Of a stretch of 64,000 nt of DNA, positions 11,380 to 20,889 are shown piece after piece. Below the pieces are notes generated by a model. That model ran no database searches. It worked only from the letters and a program-made list of their open reading frames with translations, and was not told where the DNA came from. Numbering within the stretch: the stretch's first letter is position 1; each line of letters opens with the position of its first letter. Origin of the DNA: Petaurus breviceps papuanus (lineage: Eukaryota; Chordata; Mammalia; Diprotodontia; Petauridae); NCBI GenBank assembly GCA_028583685.1, contig JAMXIF010000043.1, positions 6,772,907 to 6,836,906 of the forward strand. The letters run 5' to 3'. A program made the translations under genes and the position numbers.

Positions 11380-11999
11380 CTCCCTTCATTCTGGATCTCT
11401 TCCATTCATATCCCTTCCATCTACTTACTCTCACTTAGATCTGGCTTCCTGCAGATGACACTGAAACCCTGACCATTAACTGTATTTTATCAACCACCCC
11501 CAATCCATTGATTCCACAGGGGGAGTCTAAATATTCCTTGTCATTTTTAAGATTCTCCCTTTGCCGCCATTCCTCAGCAGATTCTCCTCTTTTAAAGAGG
11601 ACCTGGCTAGTTCTCAGTTTCCTTCAATGGCTTTTTACCCATGTCATGTACTGGCATGAGTCCTAATTGTAGATGTTCCCCACGGATCTATCCTGGCCCT
11701 CCTACTCTTTCCTCTACTTGGTCTCACTTTATGACCTTATCAATTCCCATGAGAGTATCATCTCTATACAGATAATTCACAAGTCTATTATTTTGCCCAT
11801 CTCTTCCCCATCACCAGCTGCAGATTGGACATTTCAGAATGGAAACCCTAGAAAAATCTCAGACTCAGCATGTGAGTCAACAAGCATTTATTAAGTATTT
11901 GCTGTGTACCAGGCATTGTGCTAATGAAGTCCAAAACAGAACTCATTATCTCCCCCCCCCCAATTCAGCCCCTCTTACAAACTTCCTGATTTCTATTTG
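11380..11999 (+). mobile_element. L2 LINE ORF2, 5' half of a copy split by HAL1
   Basis: L2 reverse-transcriptase coding text in sense: 'gatctatcctggccctccta' at 11,684, 'tctctatacagataattcac' at 11,761, then 'ccaaaacagaactcattatc' at 11,931. The copy resumes at 15,206 after the HAL1. A ~55-base antisense L2-tail piece sits inside it at about 11,872-11,928. Not coding any more. Confidence 0.8.
11872..11928 (-). mobile_element. Tiny antisense L2-type tail inserted in sense L2
   Basis: 'gcatttattaagtatttgct' and 'gtgtaccaggcattgtgc' are the reverse of the L2 3' end. The sequence on either side joins to the uninterrupted L2 order 'ctcagcatg' and 'tccaaaac'. This looks like a severely 5'-truncated insertion. 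Confidence 0.6.
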
Positions 12000-12483
12000 A
12001 AAGTACCACCTTGGGAGCAGACTTCAGGAGAGTGAATCACCAGTAGCTGTGGCAGTTTCTAGACTTCTCAACCCATAAACACCAAAGAGCAAGTAAAAGG
12101 TCAGTAGGGAACTCTCTTAGAAAGGAAGGGCATGGTCCAGCATTTGCCCCTGGGACAAGAGGTGGTAGGGGTGTGGCAGCTACAGCTGCTGCCATGCTTG
12201 GCTGCCTCCAAAGCTCCTGGCCTGCACATAGTAGGTGGACCAAGTGACCATTCAGAGGGTAATTGCTCTTGCTTTAACCTGCTTGGATCTGGATCACTGT
12301 CTTAGGTAGAGGTCCTGGGGTGTGTGGCCAGTGAGCCAGAGCTTGTAGGGGTTGCAGAAAGGGTACTCTCCTAATAGCTCCAGCAGCTGCAAAAAAAACA
12401 GTGATTTGGAACAAAGCTCTCCTTTCTGGAAGCAGAGTTCTACCATGGCAAAGAGCTGAAAAGTCAAGTAATTGGCTGGCAAC

Positions 12484-13527
12484 ATGAGCAAGCAGAGGAA
12501 GCAAAGCAAGAAGAGCAATCAAACCTTAGATTCCTTGTTTGGGGATAAAAAGGATCAAAGCCTGGAATGGGAAGAAGGCAGTGAAGTCAGAACTCCTGCA
12601 TCAAAAGCTTCCAAGAAAAATATGAAATGATTACAGGCCATGAAGGAGCTCAAGAAGGATTCTGAAAATCAAGTAAGAGAAGTGGAGAAAAAATTGGGAA
12701 GAGAAATGAAAATGATGAAAGAAAATCATGAAAAGTGAGTCACCAACCTGACTGAAGAAAATAACACCTTAAAAATAGACTAACTCAAATGGCAAAAGAG
12801 ACCCAAAATGCCAATGAGGAGAAGAATGCCTTAAAAAGCCAAGTTTGCCAGATAAAAAAGGAATTTCAAAAGCTCACTGAAGAGAATCATTGCTTCAGTA
12901 TTAGATTGGAGCAAATGGAAGCTAATGACTTTATGAGAAATCAAGATACTATAAAACAGATCCAAACAAATGAAAAAAATAGAAGGCAATGTGAAATATC
13001 TCATTGGAAAAACCACTGACCTGGAAAATAGATCCAGGAGAGATAATTAAAAAATTATTGGACTACCTGAAAGCCATGATGAAAAAAAGAACCTAGAAAT
13101 CATCCTTCAAGAAATTCTCAAGGAAAATCACCCTGATATTTTAGAACCAGAGGGCAAAATAGAAATTGAAAGAATTCACTGATCACCTCTTGAAAAAGAT
13201 CCCCAAAAGAAAACTCCTAGCAATATTATAGCCAGATTCCAGAGATCCCAGGTCAAGGAGAAAATATTACAAGCAACCAGGAAGACACAATTTGAATATT
13301 GTGGAAACACAATCAGGATAGCACACAATCTAGAAGCTTCTACATCAAGGGATCAAAGGGCTTGGAATATGATATTCTGGATTTCAAAGGAGCTAGGATT
13401 AAAACCAAGAACCACTTACCCAGGAAACTTAGTATAATGCTACAGAGGAAAATATGGTCATTCAATGAAATAGAGGACTTCCAAGCATTCTTGATGAAAA
13501 TAAAAAACAGAGTTGAACAGAAAATTT
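12484..13527 (+). pseudogene. HAL1 ORF1 (L1 ORF1p-like RNA-binding protein), decayed
   Basis: The frame opens MSKQRKQSKKSNQ with the conserved FGDKK motif and stops after about 48 codons. Further pieces in different frames contain the coiled-coil region (about 12,789-13,019) and the RRM/C-terminal domain (about 13,040-13,527, with ...WSFNEIEDFQAF). At least three or four stops or shifts separate them. L1 ORF1p normally forms a trimeric nucleic-acid chaperone; nothing functional can be made here. Confidence 0.85.
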
Positions 13528-13801
13528 GACATTCAAATACAAGAAGCATGAGAAAGTAAACAGGAAAAAGAAATCATAAGGAACTTATCAAAGTTGAACT
13601 ATTTACATTCCTATATGAAAAAACGATAATTATAACTCATGAGACTTTTCTCAGTATGAATATAGTTGAAGGTAATATAAATGTATATATGTCTATATAG
13701 GAGAACATATGTGCACATAAGTACATATGTGAGTGTGTATGTATGTGTACATGTATACATAAACAGAGGGCACAGGACTAGTTGAATAGGAAGGTATGAT
13801 A

Positions 13802-14223
13802 CCGTGTTTCCCCGATAATAAGACACTGTCTTATTAATTTTTTTGGACAGAAAAATACCAGAGGGCTTATTTTCAGGGGAGGGCTTATTTTAATGAACAT
13901 TGACAGCAATTTTAATAAACAGGTAAATGTGAACAAAAAAATGTACCTTTATTCAATAAGCAAATCACTGGGGAAGAACAGGATGACGCGCTCACTGCTG
14001 CAGCTCTGATTGGATGCAGCTCGGAGCGCGGCGTGAGTTTCAAGGGGGGGGGACGGTGCATACAGATGGTACCATAATGTAGCATGTAGTGCAGGGGATA
14101 ACCTTCACTACAGTAGCAATCTCAATAGGGCTTATTTTCGGGGGAGGGCTTATTTTAGAGGAATCTTACACAGTAAGGGGAGGGCTTATTTTTGGGATAG
14201 GTCTTATTATCGGGGAAACATGG
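13802..14223. mobile_element. 422-bp Tc1/mariner-type MITE with TA target duplication
   Basis: The termini are inverted: CCGTGTTTCCCCGATAATAA at the left and, at the right, the reverse complement of CCATGTTTCCCCGATAATAA. About 23 of the first 25 bases match. TA dinucleotides at 13,800-13,801 and 14,224-14,225 flank it, and the intact HAL1 at 50,633 shows the single-TA pre-insertion sequence. It has no transposase frame. The motif AGGGCTTATTTT recurs about five times inside. A CpG-dense patch is at 13,985-14,055. The family name is not known to me with certainty. Confidence 0.9.
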
Positions 14224-14229
14224 TATCTA

Positions 14230-14417
14230 GAAAATAAAATTAAGGGGTGGGTAGGTGGCACAGTGAGTAGAGTGCCAGCCCCAGGGTCAGAAGGACCTGA
14301 GTTCGGATTCGACTTCAGACACTTCACACACACACACAGACCTACCCGTGTGGCCTTGGGCAAGTTACTTAACCCCAATTGCCCTCCAAAAAGAAAAAAA
14401 AAAGAAAATTAAATTAA
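14230..14417 (+). mobile_element. Short A-tailed marsupial SINE inside HAL1
   Basis: Body 14,244-14,403: head 'ggtaggtggcacagtgagta', 'gacctgagttcgga', 'ttacttaaccccaattgcc', then an A-rich tail. Near-identical target repeats GAAAATAAAATTAA and GAAAATTAAATTAA flank it. A (CA)n patch has grown at 14,326-14,338. Confidence 0.92.
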
Positions 14418-14911
14418 AATGTGAGAGAGGAATATAATGAGAGGAGATTGGGAGAGACAGCACAGGACAAATTGTCTCATATAAAAGAGGCAAGAGAAAT
14501 GGAGGGGAAGAACAGGAAGGCAAAAGGGAATGGGTCAATCTTACTCTCACTGAATTTGGCTTAAGGAGGGAATAATATACACACTAAATTTGGTATCTTA
14601 CCCTACAGGAAAGTAGGGGAGAAGGGGATAAGAGGAGGTATGATAGAAGGGAGGGCTGATTGGGGAGAGGATAGCTAGAAGTACATACTTTTGAAAAAGG
14701 ACAAGGTCAAAGTAGAAAATAGAATAAGTGGGGAGCGGGATAGGATGGAGGGTAATATAGTCAGTCTTTCACAATATATCTACTATGGAAATGTTTTGTA
14801 TAACTACACATGTACAACCTATATTAAATTGCTTATCTTCCCAGTAGGGGTGGGTGATGAGGGAAGAAGGGAAAGAATTAAGAAATCAAAGTTTTAAAAT
14901 CAAATGTTAAA

Positions 14912-14927
14912 AAAAATATATATATAT

Positions 14928-14961
<34 letters not shown>

Positions 14962-14962
14962 C
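14912..14962 (+). repeat. (TA)n microsatellite in HAL1 3'UTR
   Basis: An uninterrupted TA/TACA run. The other HAL1 carries a TA-rich run at the homologous point (51,158-51,193), so it was seeded by the element. Confidence 0.95.
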
Positions 14963-15205
14963 ATGCAATTGGGAAATAAGATATACAGGCACTCGGGTAT
15001 AGAAATCCATCTTGCCCTACTAGAAAGTCAGAGTGAGGATAGGGGAGGATATAAGAGAGAGCAGACTGGGAAAAGGGGTATACAGTAGGATCGCTATGTT
15101 GGGGTGGTGGGTAGGGGAAATATGGGGAGAAAATTTGTAACTCAAAACCTTGTGGAAATGAATGTTGAAAACTAAAAACAAACAAACAAACAAAAGTACC
15201 ACCTT

Positions 15206-15695
15206 TTTTCCAGTCACCCAGATTCAAAACTTCACCATTATTCTCCTCTCACTCTCCCACATCCCACATTCAATCAGTGGCTAATTCTTACCACTTCTAC
15301 CTCTACAACTTCTCTCACATCCACTCACCCTTCCCTTCTGTCTACTTACACAGAAGCCACCCTGCTTCAGTTTCATCACCTCTCACCTGGAGTGTTGCAG
15401 AAGCCTCCTAATTGGACTCCATACCCAAAGTTTTTCCCCACTTCAAACCATCCTCTCCATAGCTGCCAAAGTAATTTTCTTTAAGTGCAGATCTGACCAT
15501 GCTTTTCACCTACTCAATTAATTCCAGTGGCTCCCTATTGCCTGTAGGAGAAAATATAAACTCCTTTTTAGCTCTTAAAATTCTTCAACACCCAGCTCCA
15601 GTCTGCCTTTCTCGCCTCATTAAACATTATTTCCCTTCCCCCATCTCAGTCAAGTTGTCGGTTCTTATAAGCCTAAATGCATTTCTGATAGTCAT
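15206..15695 (+). mobile_element. L2 LINE, 3' half of the copy split by HAL1
   Basis: It resumes with 'ttccagtcacccagattcaa', exactly the L2 text expected after 'cctgatttctatttgaaagt' at 11,985. It continues through 'ctggagtgttgcagaagcct', 'aagtgcagatctgaccatg' and 'ccagtggctccctattgcct' to about 15,690. The open frame at 15,499-15,702 is L2-derived, not a host gene. Confidence 0.85.
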
Positions 15696-15749
15696 TAGCT
15701 AATGAGCATTGCCACTTAAAGAGAAAATAAACAGACAGAACTGGAGAAA

Positions 15750-15995
15750 GAGCTAAAGCTAGAACTAAACAGGCTGAACCTTTCCTTGGAACTTGAAGAA
15801 AGTCACTTCACTTCTCTCTGGCTCTCAGTTTGCTCACTTGTAAAATGGGAATACTATTGCTTTGGCTATCTACTGTCACAGAGTATGGTGTGAAAGCCAA
15901 GCGAGATGAATGGTGTGAAAGCCAAGCGAGATGAATGATGTAAAAGTACCTTGAAAAGTCTATCAAGCTATACAAACACAGGATTTATTATGACT
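15750..15995 (+). mobile_element. MIR SINE with internal 25-bp tandem duplication
   Basis: Sense MIR: 'agtcacttcacttctctctg', 'tttgctcacttgtaaaatgg', then 'gatgtaaaagtacc'. Within it a 25-bp unit is present twice, identically, at 15,885-15,909 and 15,910-15,934, which the MIR order does not contain. Confidence 0.75.
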
Positions 15996-15999
15996 TTAT

Positions 16000-16655
16000 C
16001 AAATAAGACAGACTATTAAAAGAGAATCAAGTAGACCAACCTTACTAATCCTAATGGAAAGCAATATTTCTTTCATGACTGATTCCATGTGTTTTAATAA
16101 ATCTGGCCAAGAGTTAATCATTTTCCATTCTTACAGAAATGCAATGCACATTTAGCTATCAACACAACTTGATATTTATGAAGTGCCAACATATTTCAAT
16201 TTGGATCACCGTCATTAGATGTAGCTGATACAAGGAAATTAAGACAACATTGTTTCACAACATCACATGAGGAGTAATATGAGGTAGAGATGGCTGTTAC
16301 CAGTTTAGGGATGGAGGTTTGGCAAATGGGTCATGAGTGCTGTCCCTACTCGGGATTCTAAGGATATCCTCAGATACATCTCTTCCATATTTCTAGCATC
16401 TTCTACCCAAAACAAATCCTATAATATAGTTCAAAGAATTCTTTGCTTACTCTCTTTTTATCTGTATTCCAGACCACAATTCAGATTCTTGGGACAGAAA
16501 TATGTCTTATATATAGACACTTGAAACCTAAAACGTTCCTGGTATAGGCTATTAATTACTTATTGCCTAGTTTCCCCCATGCACTGAGAAGGGTCTACAC
16601 AATGAAGTGAGCCTAATCTCTGTTTTTGCCCAGTGTTCCTGGATCTAATTTCTTA
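16000..16655. other. Unassigned stretch
   Basis: No repeat family recognised. The plus-strand open frame at 16,333-16,524 has no domain. The sequence from about 16,660 onward is duplicated at 18,130 (see separate entry). Confidence 0.4.
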
Positions 16656-16659
16656 TCTT

Positions 16660-16870
16660 CCTCCTCCAATTCCCATCATTCAACAAAGAGGTCCTGAACA
16701 TATCCAACATTTCAGAAAGAAAGACAACTAATGAGATCAAGGGTTGTTTTATTTTACTTTCCTTACCTTTCAAGCAGAGGTGTGGCCAGGTGATGTGATC
16801 ACTGCTTTAAACACCAAGTGATTTGACTTTTAGACCAAGTTCTACAGTATTATTTACAAGTTGTGTGACA
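16660..16870 (+). repeat. Diverged direct duplication, copy A
   Basis: The segment around 'ttgttttattttactttcc' and 'gcagaggtgtggccaggtga' is matched in order and orientation at 18,130-18,305, about 1.46 kb away. The downstream half resembles a sense MIR head. The duplicated segment extends beyond the MIR-like part. Confidence 0.7.
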
Positions 16871-16936
16871 TTAGACAAGTCATTTATCCTTTTGGAGACT
16901 CATTCTCAGCAATTATAAAATGTAGAGACTGGGGAT

Positions 16937-17100
16937 TTGCATTTAGTCAGGTTTTTTGTTTTGTTTTGTTGCTGTTTGGAGGGCAATTGGGGTTAAGTGA
17001 TTTGCCCAAAGTCACACGGCTAGTAATTGTGTCAAGTGTCTGAGGCTGGATTTGAACTCAGGTCCTCCTGACTCCAGGACCGACACTTGCATTTAGTCAG
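16937..17100 (-). mobile_element. Short A-tailed marsupial SINE with 14-bp target duplication
   Basis: Body 16,951-17,086, opening with a (TTTTG)n run and 'ggggttaagtgatttgccc'. Perfect TTGCATTTAGTCAG repeats at 16,937-16,950 and 17,087-17,100. It interrupts copy A's MIR-like sequence. Confidence 0.93.
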
Positions 17101-17189
17101 TTTACAAAGAATTTTTCTCACCCAGGCCCTGTGAAATATGCAATGCAACCATGTCAAAAAGACATGGGTATCAGTTCTGGATCTAACTT

Positions 17190-17228
17190 ACTAGCTATAT
17201 CCCTAGCACTTAACACAGCACCTGGAAC
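17190..17228 (+). mobile_element. L2/MIR tail, 5' part of a split copy
   Basis: 'tccctagcacttaacacagc' then 'acctgg' is the common L2/MIR 3' tail. It is continued by 'taggcacttaataaatg' at 17,988 on the far side of the inserted Mar1. Confidence 0.6.
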
Positions 17229-17355
17229 ATTGCTGTTGTTCCGTCCTTCAGTTTTGTCCGACTCTTTTGACCCCATGAACCATAGCACCCCAATATTGTC
17301 CATGGGTTTTCTTGGCAAAGATACTGGAATGGTTTGCTATTTCCTTCTCCAGTGG
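17229..17355 (-). mobile_element. Mar1-type SINE, tail half (split by RTE)
   Basis: The antisense tail begins 'gttgttccgtccttcagt' and runs through 'ttgtccgactcttttgaccc', 'tttcttggcaaagatactgg' and 'tttccttctccagtgg'. It then breaks off into RTE sequence. The head half continues at 17,853. Confidence 0.9.
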
Positions 17356-17852
17356 ATTACAACAAATGGAGGAATTTTGAATGCTGGGGATAAGTCCACT
17401 TACCTTGGTCGTGTACTTTCCTGGGATGTACACTTTGATAAGGAGGCATGCATTGCCAGAGCTAGCTCAGTGTTTGGGAGGCTCCAAAAGAAGCTGTGAG
17501 AGAGAAGAGGTATTAGACTGACTACCAAACTGAAGGTCTATAGAGCCGTTGTCCTGACCTCATTGTTGTGTGCCTGTGAAACCTGGACAGTCTACCTGCG
17601 CCATGCCAGGAAACTGAATGGCTTTTATTTCAATTGTCTTAGGAAGATTCTGAAGATCACATCAAAGAAGGTGCTGTGCTATATGGGCAAAAGAAAATTG
17701 AAAGAGCTCAAAGGAAACACTGGATGCACAAAATTTGGGGATTACACCCCAAATGTTCACATGGACTATTTGTCCCTGACCTGTGGTAGAGCATTCTGAG
17801 CTCATTTTGGTCTTCAAGAATGAAAGACAACAACCAACCAGGATTAAGTCAA
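17353..17852 (+). mobile_element. RTE-type LINE, C-terminal ORF and 3' end
   Basis: About 500 bases. The frame at 17,563-17,700 reads CETWTVYLRHARKLN...CLRKILKI, the conserved C-terminal motif of RTE-clade reverse transcriptases (usually ETWT.YRRH.RKL..F...CLR.IL.I). It ends with 'tcattttggtcttcaagaat' and 'gaaagacaacaacc', the marsupial RTE 3' terminus. It is 5'-truncated, with a stop at 17,498-17,500. It was inserted in a Mar1 SINE, in the opposite orientation. Confidence 0.88.
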
Positions 17853-17976
17853 ACAGAGGTTAAGTGAGTCACTTGCCCAGAGTCACACAGGTCCTAAGTG
17901 TCTGAGGCCACATTTGAACTCAGGTCTTCCTGATTCCAGGCCTAACATTCTGTCTACAGAGCCATCTAGTTGCCTG
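17853..17976 (-). mobile_element. Mar1-type SINE, head half (split by RTE)
   Basis: It resumes 'aggttaagtgagtcacttgc', 'tttgaactcaggtcttcc' and the tRNA-like head 'gagccatctagttgcctgcc'. Together with 17,229-17,355 it forms one full-length SINE. Confidence 0.9.
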
Positions 17977-18025
17977 CCTAGCACGCAGTAGGCACTTAAT
18001 AAATGTTTATTGACTGGCTGACTGA
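17976..18025 (+). mobile_element. L2/MIR tail, 3' part of a split copy
   Basis: 'gcagtaggcacttaataaat' then 'gtttattgactggctgactg' completes the tail begun at 17,190. This places the Mar1 insertion inside it. Confidence 0.7.
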
Positions 18026-18129
18026 ACTTGCTAAGTCATACCATCTGCTTGGGCCTGTTTTCTCCAATGCCAAATGATGAAGTTGTGCCATCCAAAAACC
18101 TTTCTGACCTCCCTTCTCCTCTTATCTTC

Positions 18130-18305
18130 TCTCCCCAACTGCCCCACCTAAGCACATCCCACATTTTAGAAAGGAAGACTACTAGCGAGAACAAATGTTG
18201 TTTTATTTTACTTTCCTCATCTATCAAGCAGTGGTGTTGGCTGGTGATGAAAGCACTGGTCTAAACCCTCAAGCTCTCTCTTTAACTCCATTTTATAGTT
18301 GTGTC
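18130..18305 (+). repeat. Diverged direct duplication, copy B
   Basis: 'cccacattttagaaaggaag', 'ttgttttattttactttcct' and 'atcaagcagtggtgttggct' align in order with 16,690-16,800. Copy B lacks the SINE that interrupts copy A downstream. Confidence 0.7.
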
Positions 18306-19020
18306 GGTAGCGGAACTGGGAAAGATGGCCACGCCCTTGGTAAAGTAAAAACCAGGATACTCATGTAGGGAAGAATTATTATACAAAGCTCTTCTGGCAA
18401 GTTTCATAAAGAACAGGTAACAAGCTCAGCCCACAATGTGTTTAGTTTTTCAGGAGGGATAAGAACTCTGTTCATGAATGGTTTTTAGGATTATGTCAGT
18501 CTAATGACTTATGCTGTCACCACAAGAGCCCCACAAAGGCTGCTTTCTTCCAGACTCTTCTCTCTCCCACTTGGCATGGTCTAAGCAAATGGTCAACAGG
18601 TCTGAAAGATAAATTAAATGATGCACCCACAAACCAGTTTGAGAACAAAAGGGATTTAATTCAGTCAATTAATTGATTAGGTTCAAGCGGATGTTCAAAA
18701 TAACTTTTTTGGTCTGTAATAAATCATCCTCAACCTCTCTTACTTATATGCATTAGTATGTTTATGTGTATGCATGTAGGTAGTCACGATTTGAGTTCAC
18801 CCTCCTCAAATGACCACACTAGGCTCTCATACATGGGCCAGTGGCTGGATGGACAAGGAAGTTATGAAGACAAATGTGACAAAGGACATTAAGGGGCTTT
18901 GAAAAGTATAAAAAGCTATGCAAATGTAAAACACTATAATTTTTAAGTCCAATTCCTGATGCCTAAATTGATTTAGTTCCTGATTTAATTCCTAATTTAA
19001 TTCCTGATGCCTGATCCTAA
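18306..19020. other. Unassigned stretch
   Basis: Single-copy-looking sequence with a weak MIR-type tail at about 18,895-18,945 ('gctttgaaaagtataaaaag'). No coding frame or recognisable regulatory motif. Confidence 0.4.
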
Positions 19021-19029
19021 AGGAGGATG

Positions 19030-19110
19030 AGACAGAAAGGCGAGAAGCATTTCCAAGACTGGTAAGGATACAGGACTATATGGCCTCCAAGGTCCCTAAT
19101 ATTCTGTGGG
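19030..19110 (+). mobile_element. L3/CR1 tail fragment
   Basis: 'actatatggcctccaaggtc' followed by 'cctaatattctgtggg' is the sense L3 terminus. Confidence 0.55.
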
Positions 19111-19909
19111 CAAACCCACTTTATATACTTTTGAGGGGCTTTGAGAAGTCTTCCTGACACTACCTGTCAGTATCTGAAATTTCAACATTAAATTTCATTG
19201 CTTTAGGTCTTGAGATGTAGAAGGGAGATGAGAAGGAATGAGAAGGGAGATAGAGTATCCCATTCTGAGCAGTAAGTCAGGATTCCTTTGGGATAGGGCC
19301 ACAGGCTTTGCACTTGAGATGACAGATACAAAAGAAAGCAAAAAAGAAGATGGAAAGGACAGTTTCCTTCAGTGTTTTGTGCTGAACAAGAACACTGGCA
19401 TTAATACATGCTTCATATGGGGTCAGAATGGAAAGGATTTCCCCAAACAAAATAGCAAGTGGTCAAGGTAGAGCTGTAAAGGCTGGCTGTGAAGGAAACC
19501 TGGAAAGCTTTTCATCTTCATTTCAAATATTAATTTATTTTCCAAATGCAGCCTGGGACATTAAATCAGCTAAAAGCATCCATCTGATAAAAGATATGCA
19601 AATATCTTTATAAATATACAGAAATCATCCATAACAGTGACAGGTCAGATAAAGGCACATACTTCTACTCAACGCTCTAAGTTACAAATACAAAATGCAA
19701 ATCCAGAGCCCCCAGTTTTGCAGACAGTTACAAATTGCATATATTATTCATAGCCCCACCCCTTGCTCTAAACCACCTTCAGAGACTTAAACAGACATAA
19801 AACTTAGAGGAACCCCCAATACAGGGTTTTGGATTAAAAACACAAAACAGAAATTGCTGAGCTCAGTCCAGATGCAAATTAGGACACTGCTTCTCTCTGG
19901 ATGGTATTT

Positions 19910-19952
<43 letters not shown>

Positions 19953-20680
19953 AGAAATCAAGTCTTGGTATTCCCTACCTTTACAAAATGTTGAAATCTG
20001 GATAACAAGGAGTCTGTGGGAGGGCTTGTTTGTTAAGAAGACAGGCTGACTACAAAGTAAGAAAATAAAAAGAATGAGTCTGACCCCTGGTTTCGAGCCA
20101 ATCATGTGGTCAGAGTCCCCTGAACATGGTATATGATTCATACTAGACCTTCTGAAATGAGGGCTCTTATGGTGTAAGGATCTGACTTGGTCTTAAATTT
20201 TCCTTTTTTTTTTCTTTATGTGAACTTTCAGTGGCATATCCTTTCTACTTTCTAATCTGTGTAACTTTACATTGCAAAAAAAAAAAAAAAACAGAGATCA
20301 AAAGAAGTATAACAAGGGTCAAAAGAACCAGGTAGCCCATCAGCATGCTATGTCCTCCATATGGCTAAGGGGGGCTGCTGCTCCTGCTATATCTGCCAAG
20401 GACAGCAATAGAATAAATGTGGCTACATTAAAACTGTTGCCTTAGGGGTATTGTGGAAAAAGGAAGAGGTAACCAAATAGTTTCCAGTAAATACAGAGTG
20501 AGATGTCCAGGTCTGTAGAGACACACAGAGCAAATTGAGAATAGAAGCAATATACAATGATGGCAATGTATGAAAGTACTCAAAAAGAGAAAAATATAAG
20601 CAGTTTGGCACTGTGCTCGAGTGTGTATTACAGATAGTGATTGCTAATGGGTTGGTCAAGGCGAATTAGCAGACGGATTA
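19110..20680. other. Unassigned stretch with (AC)n
   Basis: No interspersed repeat recognised apart from a (CA)n microsatellite at 19,914-19,953 and an A run at 20,276-20,291. Open frames at 19,238-19,471, 19,863-20,141 and 20,423-20,659 show no domain. The second is inflated by the CA repeat. Confidence 0.45.
19914..19953 (+). repeat. (CA)n microsatellite
   Basis: About eighteen CA units with one AA interruption at the 3' end. Confidence 0.97.
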
Positions 20681-20689
20681 TCTATGGTA

Positions 20690-20870
20690 TAGGGGAAGAA
20701 TAAGGAGATATGGACCCCATACTCCTTCCTCTTCTACTAATTACTTGAATGTTTGGGGGCAAGTCACTTGCCTAAGCCCCAGTTTCATCATCTATAAAAT
20801 GAAAATGAACACACCCTATGTACTTTATCGGGCTGTTATGAGCTTCAAGTGAGACCAGAAAAAGCCTACT
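20690..20870 (+). mobile_element. MIR SINE
   Basis: 'gggcaagtcacttgcctaag', 'cccagtttcatcatctataa' and 'gggctgttatgagcttcaag' follow the sense MIR order from core to 3' part. Confidence 0.75.
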
Positions 20871-20889
20871 GGAATAGGGGAAATTTAAA

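Larger units (their letters stand above)
12000..15205 (+). mobile_element. HAL1 (half-L1) element, 5'-truncated, with two later insertions
   Basis: The body is 12,013-15,192, flanked by perfect 13-bp duplications AAAGTACCACCTT at 12,000-12,012 and 15,193-15,205. It has L1 5'UTR sequence, a decayed ORF1 from ATG at 12,484 to about 13,527, then directly the L1-type 3'UTR with no ORF2 between. The same joint, ORF1 end followed by 'aaatcataaggaacttatc', occurs in the second copy at 48,606, so this is a family structure and not a private deletion. It is interrupted by a MITE (13,802-14,223) and a SINE (14,244-14,403). It ends in an (AAAC)n-like tail. HAL1 elements are known from several mammals, including opossum, and are presumed to use L1 ORF2 in trans. 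Confidence 0.9.

Noticed and set aside
14089-14412. 107-codon open frame with a hydrophobic Gly/Ile-rich start
   Set aside because: It runs across the MITE's right half and the adjoining SINE, two separate insertions, so it cannot be an evolved gene.
17131-17499. 122-codon open frame, plus strand
   Set aside because: It joins an old L2/MIR tail, an antisense Mar1 and an RTE piece. Only its last part is RTE-derived.
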